Below are positions 6,061-8,387 of a stretch of DNA of 8,387 nt, one piece after another (position 1 is the first letter of the stretch; each line of letters starts with the position of its first letter). The notes beneath the pieces are model-generated. The model was not told the DNA's origin and did no database searches. It saw nothing but the letters and a program-made list of their open reading frames with translations. The stretch is from Alcaligenaceae bacterium (GTDB lineage Bacteria; Pseudomonadota; Gammaproteobacteria; Burkholderiales; Burkholderiaceae_B): positions 1 through 8,387 of the forward strand of contig JAAZDZ010000325.1 in assembly GCA_012512545.1 (NCBI GenBank), read 5' to 3'. Both the position numbers and the translations under genes were made by a program.

Positions 6061-7416
6061 TTACAGCCGCTTGATGAAGATGAGGCTGTTGCGCGACCGG
6101 TTGTAGGTCAGCTGCCGCTCTTTGGGCAGGTCGGAAATACTGCCGCGTACAAAACCGCGCTTCATGAACCAGTGCGATGTGCGGGTGGTCAGCACAAACA
6201 GGCGCCGCGCGCCCTTGGAACGGGCCCGCATTTCGGCGTGGCGCAACAGCATTTCGCCTTCGCCTTCGCTTTGCCATTCCGGGTGCACGATCAGGCAGGC
6301 CATTTCCGCCATGTGCTCTTCGGGGAAGGGAATGACCGCCACGCAGCCATAGATAACGCCGTCGTGCTCCAGCACGGTGAACTTCTCGACATCGCGTTCA
6401 ATGACGGCGCGGCCCCTGGGCACCAGAGTGCCATCGGCTTCCAGAGGCTCGATCAGCTGCACAATGGCGCCGATATCGTCTACCTGGGCGGGGCGCAGAT
6501 CGTCAAGCGTATCTTCCACCACCATGGTGCCGACGCCATCGTGGGTGAAGATTTCCAGCAGCACCGAGCCGTCCAGGGTGTAGGGCAGCAGGTGGGCACG
6601 GGCTACGCCGCGTTTCACGGCCCGCGAGGCGTGGGTCAGAAAGGCTTCGGTGTCCTGATCGAGTTCGGTTTCCGCCAGCAGGCGGTCGGCCTCGGCGCGG
6701 GCCAGTTCGGTGACGGCGTCGCCGTTGGCATCCCTGATCAGGCTGTCCTGGGTCAGGAAAATCAGCTTTTCGGCCCGCAGCGCAATGGCGGTGCTGGTGG
6801 CCAGGTCTTCCATGGCCAGGTTGAAGGCTTCGCCGGTGGGCGAGAAACCCAGCGGCGACAGCAGTACGATGGCACCTTCGTTGATCACGGCCTTGATGGC
6901 GTTGATGTCGATCTTGCGCACGGAGCCGGTGTGCTGGTAATCGAGCCCGTCGATAATGCCCACGGGCCGTGCCGTGACGAAGTTGCCCGAAATGATGCGG
7001 ATGTGTGCGTGCGACATCGGGGTATTGGGCAGGCCCTGGCTGAAAGCGGCTTCAATGTCCAGGCGGATTTCGCCCGCGGCTTCCTTGGCGCATTCCAGCG
7101 CCGCCGGGCCGGTGGGCTCGGTGCCGCGGCCAAAGCGGGTGTCATAGCCTTTCAGCTGCAGCTGTTCATTGACTTGCGGGCGCGAGCCGTGCACCAGAAT
7201 CAGCTTCACCCCCAGGGCCGATAGCAGGGAAAGATCCTGAATCAGCGGGTTGAGTACGCCATCGCGCACGAGTTCGCCACCAAACGCCACGACAAAGGTC
7301 TTGCCGCGAAAATCGTGCACATAAGGGGCGACTTCCCGGAACCACCGCACGAATTGGGCGGGGGCGAACTCAGGGGCTACAAGCGCGGAATAGGTTTCGC
7401 TGTCGGCTGTGGTCAT
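6061..7416 (-). CDS. argA: Amino-acid N-acetyltransferase (N-acetylglutamate synthase)
   Basis: ArgA transfers the acetyl group of acetyl-CoA to L-glutamate, the first and normally arginine-inhibited step of arginine synthesis. The 451-residue product has the classical two-domain form (E. coli 443). The amino-acid kinase-like regulatory domain spans about 20-290, with [12 protein letters not shown] (37-48), LVHGSRPQ (74-81), SGNFVTARP (143-151) and TGEAFNL (194-200). The GNAT acetyltransferase domain spans about 305-451, with [13 protein letters not shown] (363-375), the acetyl-CoA loop Q382-x-x-G385-x-G387, and [12 protein letters not shown] (406-417). ATG 7416 gives about 12 residues more than E. 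coli at the N-terminus, and no nearer start codon fits the alignment. No convincing Shine-Dalgarno precedes it. It is divergent from hrpA and followed by yggX. Arginine inhibition is inferred from the architecture. Confidence 0.96.
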   Translation of the reverse strand: MTTADSETYSALVAPEFAPAQFVRWFREVAPYVHDFRGKTFVVAFGGELVRDGVLNPLIQDLSLLSALGVKLILVHGSRPQVNEQLQLKGYDTRFGRGTEPTGPAALECAKEAAGEIRLDIEAAFSQGLPNTPMSHAHIRIISGNFVTARPVGIIDGLDYQHTGSVRKIDINAIKAVINEGAIVLLSPLGFSPTGEAFNLAMEDLATSTAIALRAEKLIFLTQDSLIRDANGDAVTELARAEADRLLAETELDQDTEAFLTHASRAVKRGVARAHLLPYTLDGSVLLEIFTHDGVGTMVVEDTLDDLRPAQVDDIGAIVQLIEPLEADGTLVPRGRAVIERDVEKFTVLEHDGVIYGCVAVIPFPEEHMAEMACLIVHPEWQSEGEGEMLLRHAEMRARSKGARRLFVLTTRTSHWFMKRGFVRGSISDLPKERQLTYNRSRNSLIFIKRL

Positions 7417-7446
7417 ACGTGTTGCAATGTTAAAGGACCTCGGAAC

Positions 7447-7452
7447 AAGAGG
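7447..7452 (+). promoter_or_regulatory. Shine-Dalgarno of hrpA
   Basis: AAGAGG ends 9 nt before ATG 7462. The other in-frame ATG at 7492 has no purine-rich site upstream, so 7462 is preferred. Confidence 0.6.
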
Positions 7453-7455
7453 AAA

Positions 7456-7463
7456 ATTATAAT
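7456..7463. promoter_or_regulatory. Palindromic ATTATAAT: possible argA -10 box
   Basis: The octamer gives a perfect TATAAT on the minus strand (7461-7456) and another on the plus strand (7458-7463). On the minus strand it would start the argA transcript near 7449 with a leader of about 33 nt. No good -35 stands at 16-18 bp (that position reads ATCGGG or similar). The plus-strand copy overlaps the hrpA ATG (7462-7464), so it cannot drive hrpA from that start. Only the AT-rich character in a GC-rich region and the position support it. Confidence 0.4.
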
Positions 7464-8387
7464 GAGTGGTTGTTCAGACCCGATTGGTTTCATGCAAAAG
7501 ACTGCACCATTGTCAGAAAACCCACACAAAACCGCCCCTGAAGGCCGGAATCGCCCGGCGCGCCGTCCTCGAACGGAAGCGCCTCCCAGGCTGGACCGCG
7601 AGCCGCCGCCCATTCACTACCCTGAAGATCTGCCTGTCAGCGCGCATCGCGGGCAAATTGCCAAGGCCATCGAGGAACACCGCGTTGTCATTGTCTGCGG
7701 TGAAACCGGTTCCGGCAAGACCACGCAGCTGCCGAAGATCTGCCTGGAGCTTGGGCGTGGCCGCAAGCGCATGATCGCCCATACCCAGCCCCGGCGGCTG
7801 GCTGCCACATCGGTGGCCAGGCGGATTGCCGAAGAACTGAATACCGAACTGGGCGACTGGGTCGGGTATCAGATCCGCTTCAGCGACCGCAGCGGCCCCA
7901 ATGTGGCGGTCAAGCTCATGACCGATGGCATTCTGCTGGCCGAAACCCAGCGCGACCCGCTGTTACGGCGTTACGACACCATTATTGTTGATGAAGCCCA
8001 CGAACGCAGTCTGAATATCGATTTCCTGCTGGGGTTTCTGAAGAATCTGCTGGAAAAGCGCCGCGATCTCAAGCTCATCATCACCTCGGCCACCATTGAT
8101 GCCGACCGTTTCGCCAGGCACTTCAGCATGGCGGGCAAGCCCGCGCCGGTCATTGAGGTGTCCGGGCGGCTGTATCCCGTCGAAGTGCGTTACCGGCCCA
8201 TCCAGAGCGACAGGGATGAGGACACTGGCGGGCGCGGCAGCCGCGACGAAGAGCGCGATCTCATCGAAGCCATTGTGGAGGGCGTGGACGAATGCGCGCG
8301 CCATGGCCCGGGCGATGTGCTTGTCTTTCTGCCCGGTGAACGCGAAATCCGCGAATCGGTCGAGGCACTGCGCAAGCATCATCATAG
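7462..8387 (+). CDS. hrpA: ATP-dependent DEAH-box RNA helicase HrpA, N-terminal part, 3' truncated by window
   Basis: HrpA is a large DEAH-box helicase (about 1300 residues in E. coli) that uses ATP to remodel RNA and rescue stalled ribosomes. The frame runs open to the window end, giving 308 complete residues. Helicase motifs appear in order: Walker A GETGSGKT (80-87), motif Ia TQPRRLAA (108-115), Ib TDGILL (154-159), DEAH (177-180), SAT (209-211), and motif [10 protein letters not shown] (286-293) at the start of the second RecA domain. Around them the sequence is nearly colinear with E. coli HrpA ([30 protein letters not shown]). The first 50 or so residues are Pro/Arg-rich and unlike the longer, helical E. 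coli N-terminus. A charged Asp/Gly/Arg stretch (about 257-274) between the RecA domains is longer than in E. coli. The start is set by the ribosome site at 7447; ATG 7492 is an alternative. Confidence 0.95.
   Translation, partial: MSGCSDPIGFMQKTAPLSENPHKTAPEGRNRPARRPRTEAPPRLDREPPPIHYPEDLPVSAHRGQIAKAIEEHRVVIVCGETGSGKTTQLPKICLELGRGRKRMIAHTQPRRLAATSVARRIAEELNTELGDWVGYQIRFSDRSGPNVAVKLMTDGILLAETQRDPLLRRYDTIIVDEAHERSLNIDFLLGFLKNLLEKRRDLKLIITSATIDADRFARHFSMAGKPAPVIEVSGRLYPVEVRYRPIQSDRDEDTGGRGSRDEERDLIEAIVEGVDECARHGPGDVLVFLPGEREIRESVEALRKHHH

Noticed and set aside
6172..7224. 350-codon open frame on the plus strand opposite argA
   Set aside because: It lies entirely antisense to a well-conserved argA. 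The translation is His/Gln/Gly-rich with no recognisable domain, as expected from reading GC-biased codons backwards.

Overview
The window is a gene-dense stretch of bacterial chromosome, roughly 60% GC by eye. It looks like a betaproteobacterium of the order Burkholderiales, most likely Alcaligenaceae (the Bordetella/Achromobacter/Pusillimonas neighbourhood). That placement rests on protein similarity recalled from memory and on gene order (hrpA divergent from argA, argA followed by yggX), so it is an inference. No insertion sequence, phage gene, CRISPR array, tRNA or rRNA is visible. Ten genes are present, two of them cut by the window edges.

Positions 1-4655 hold a tightly packed plus-strand block. 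It begins with the 3' end of a polyamine-binding protein gene (potF-like), followed by the ATPase potG and the two permeases potH and potI. Together these encode a type I ABC importer for putrescine or a related polyamine. The potG/potH and potI/arsC-like junctions are ATGA overlaps and potH/potI overlap by 8 bp, so translation is probably coupled. Joined to the transporter is a small Spx/ArsC/YffB-type thioredoxin-fold protein, and 45 bp later comes rpiA (ribose-5-phosphate isomerase A).

phoU follows 86 bp after rpiA. It encodes the negative regulator of the phosphate response and has no pst genes beside it in this window. It may share the upstream transcript or use a weak promoter candidate at the rpiA end.

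Positions 5552-7416 contain a minus-strand pair, argA (N-acetylglutamate synthase, first step of arginine synthesis) followed by yggX (Fe(II) trafficking/oxidative protection). phoU and yggX converge on a 17-bp perfect stem-loop, a good terminator for the minus-strand transcript and possibly for both directions. A GC-rich region with two competing hairpins lies between argA and yggX.

At 7462 the 5' end of hrpA (DEAH-box RNA helicase) starts, divergent from argA across a 45-bp gap. About the first 308 residues are present before the window ends.

The content is mostly conserved housekeeping and transport genes. I found no convincing undescribed system. The points most worth a second look are the thiol protein fused into the polyamine-transport operon, the competing hairpins after argA, and the overlap between a TATAAT palindrome and the hrpA start codon.
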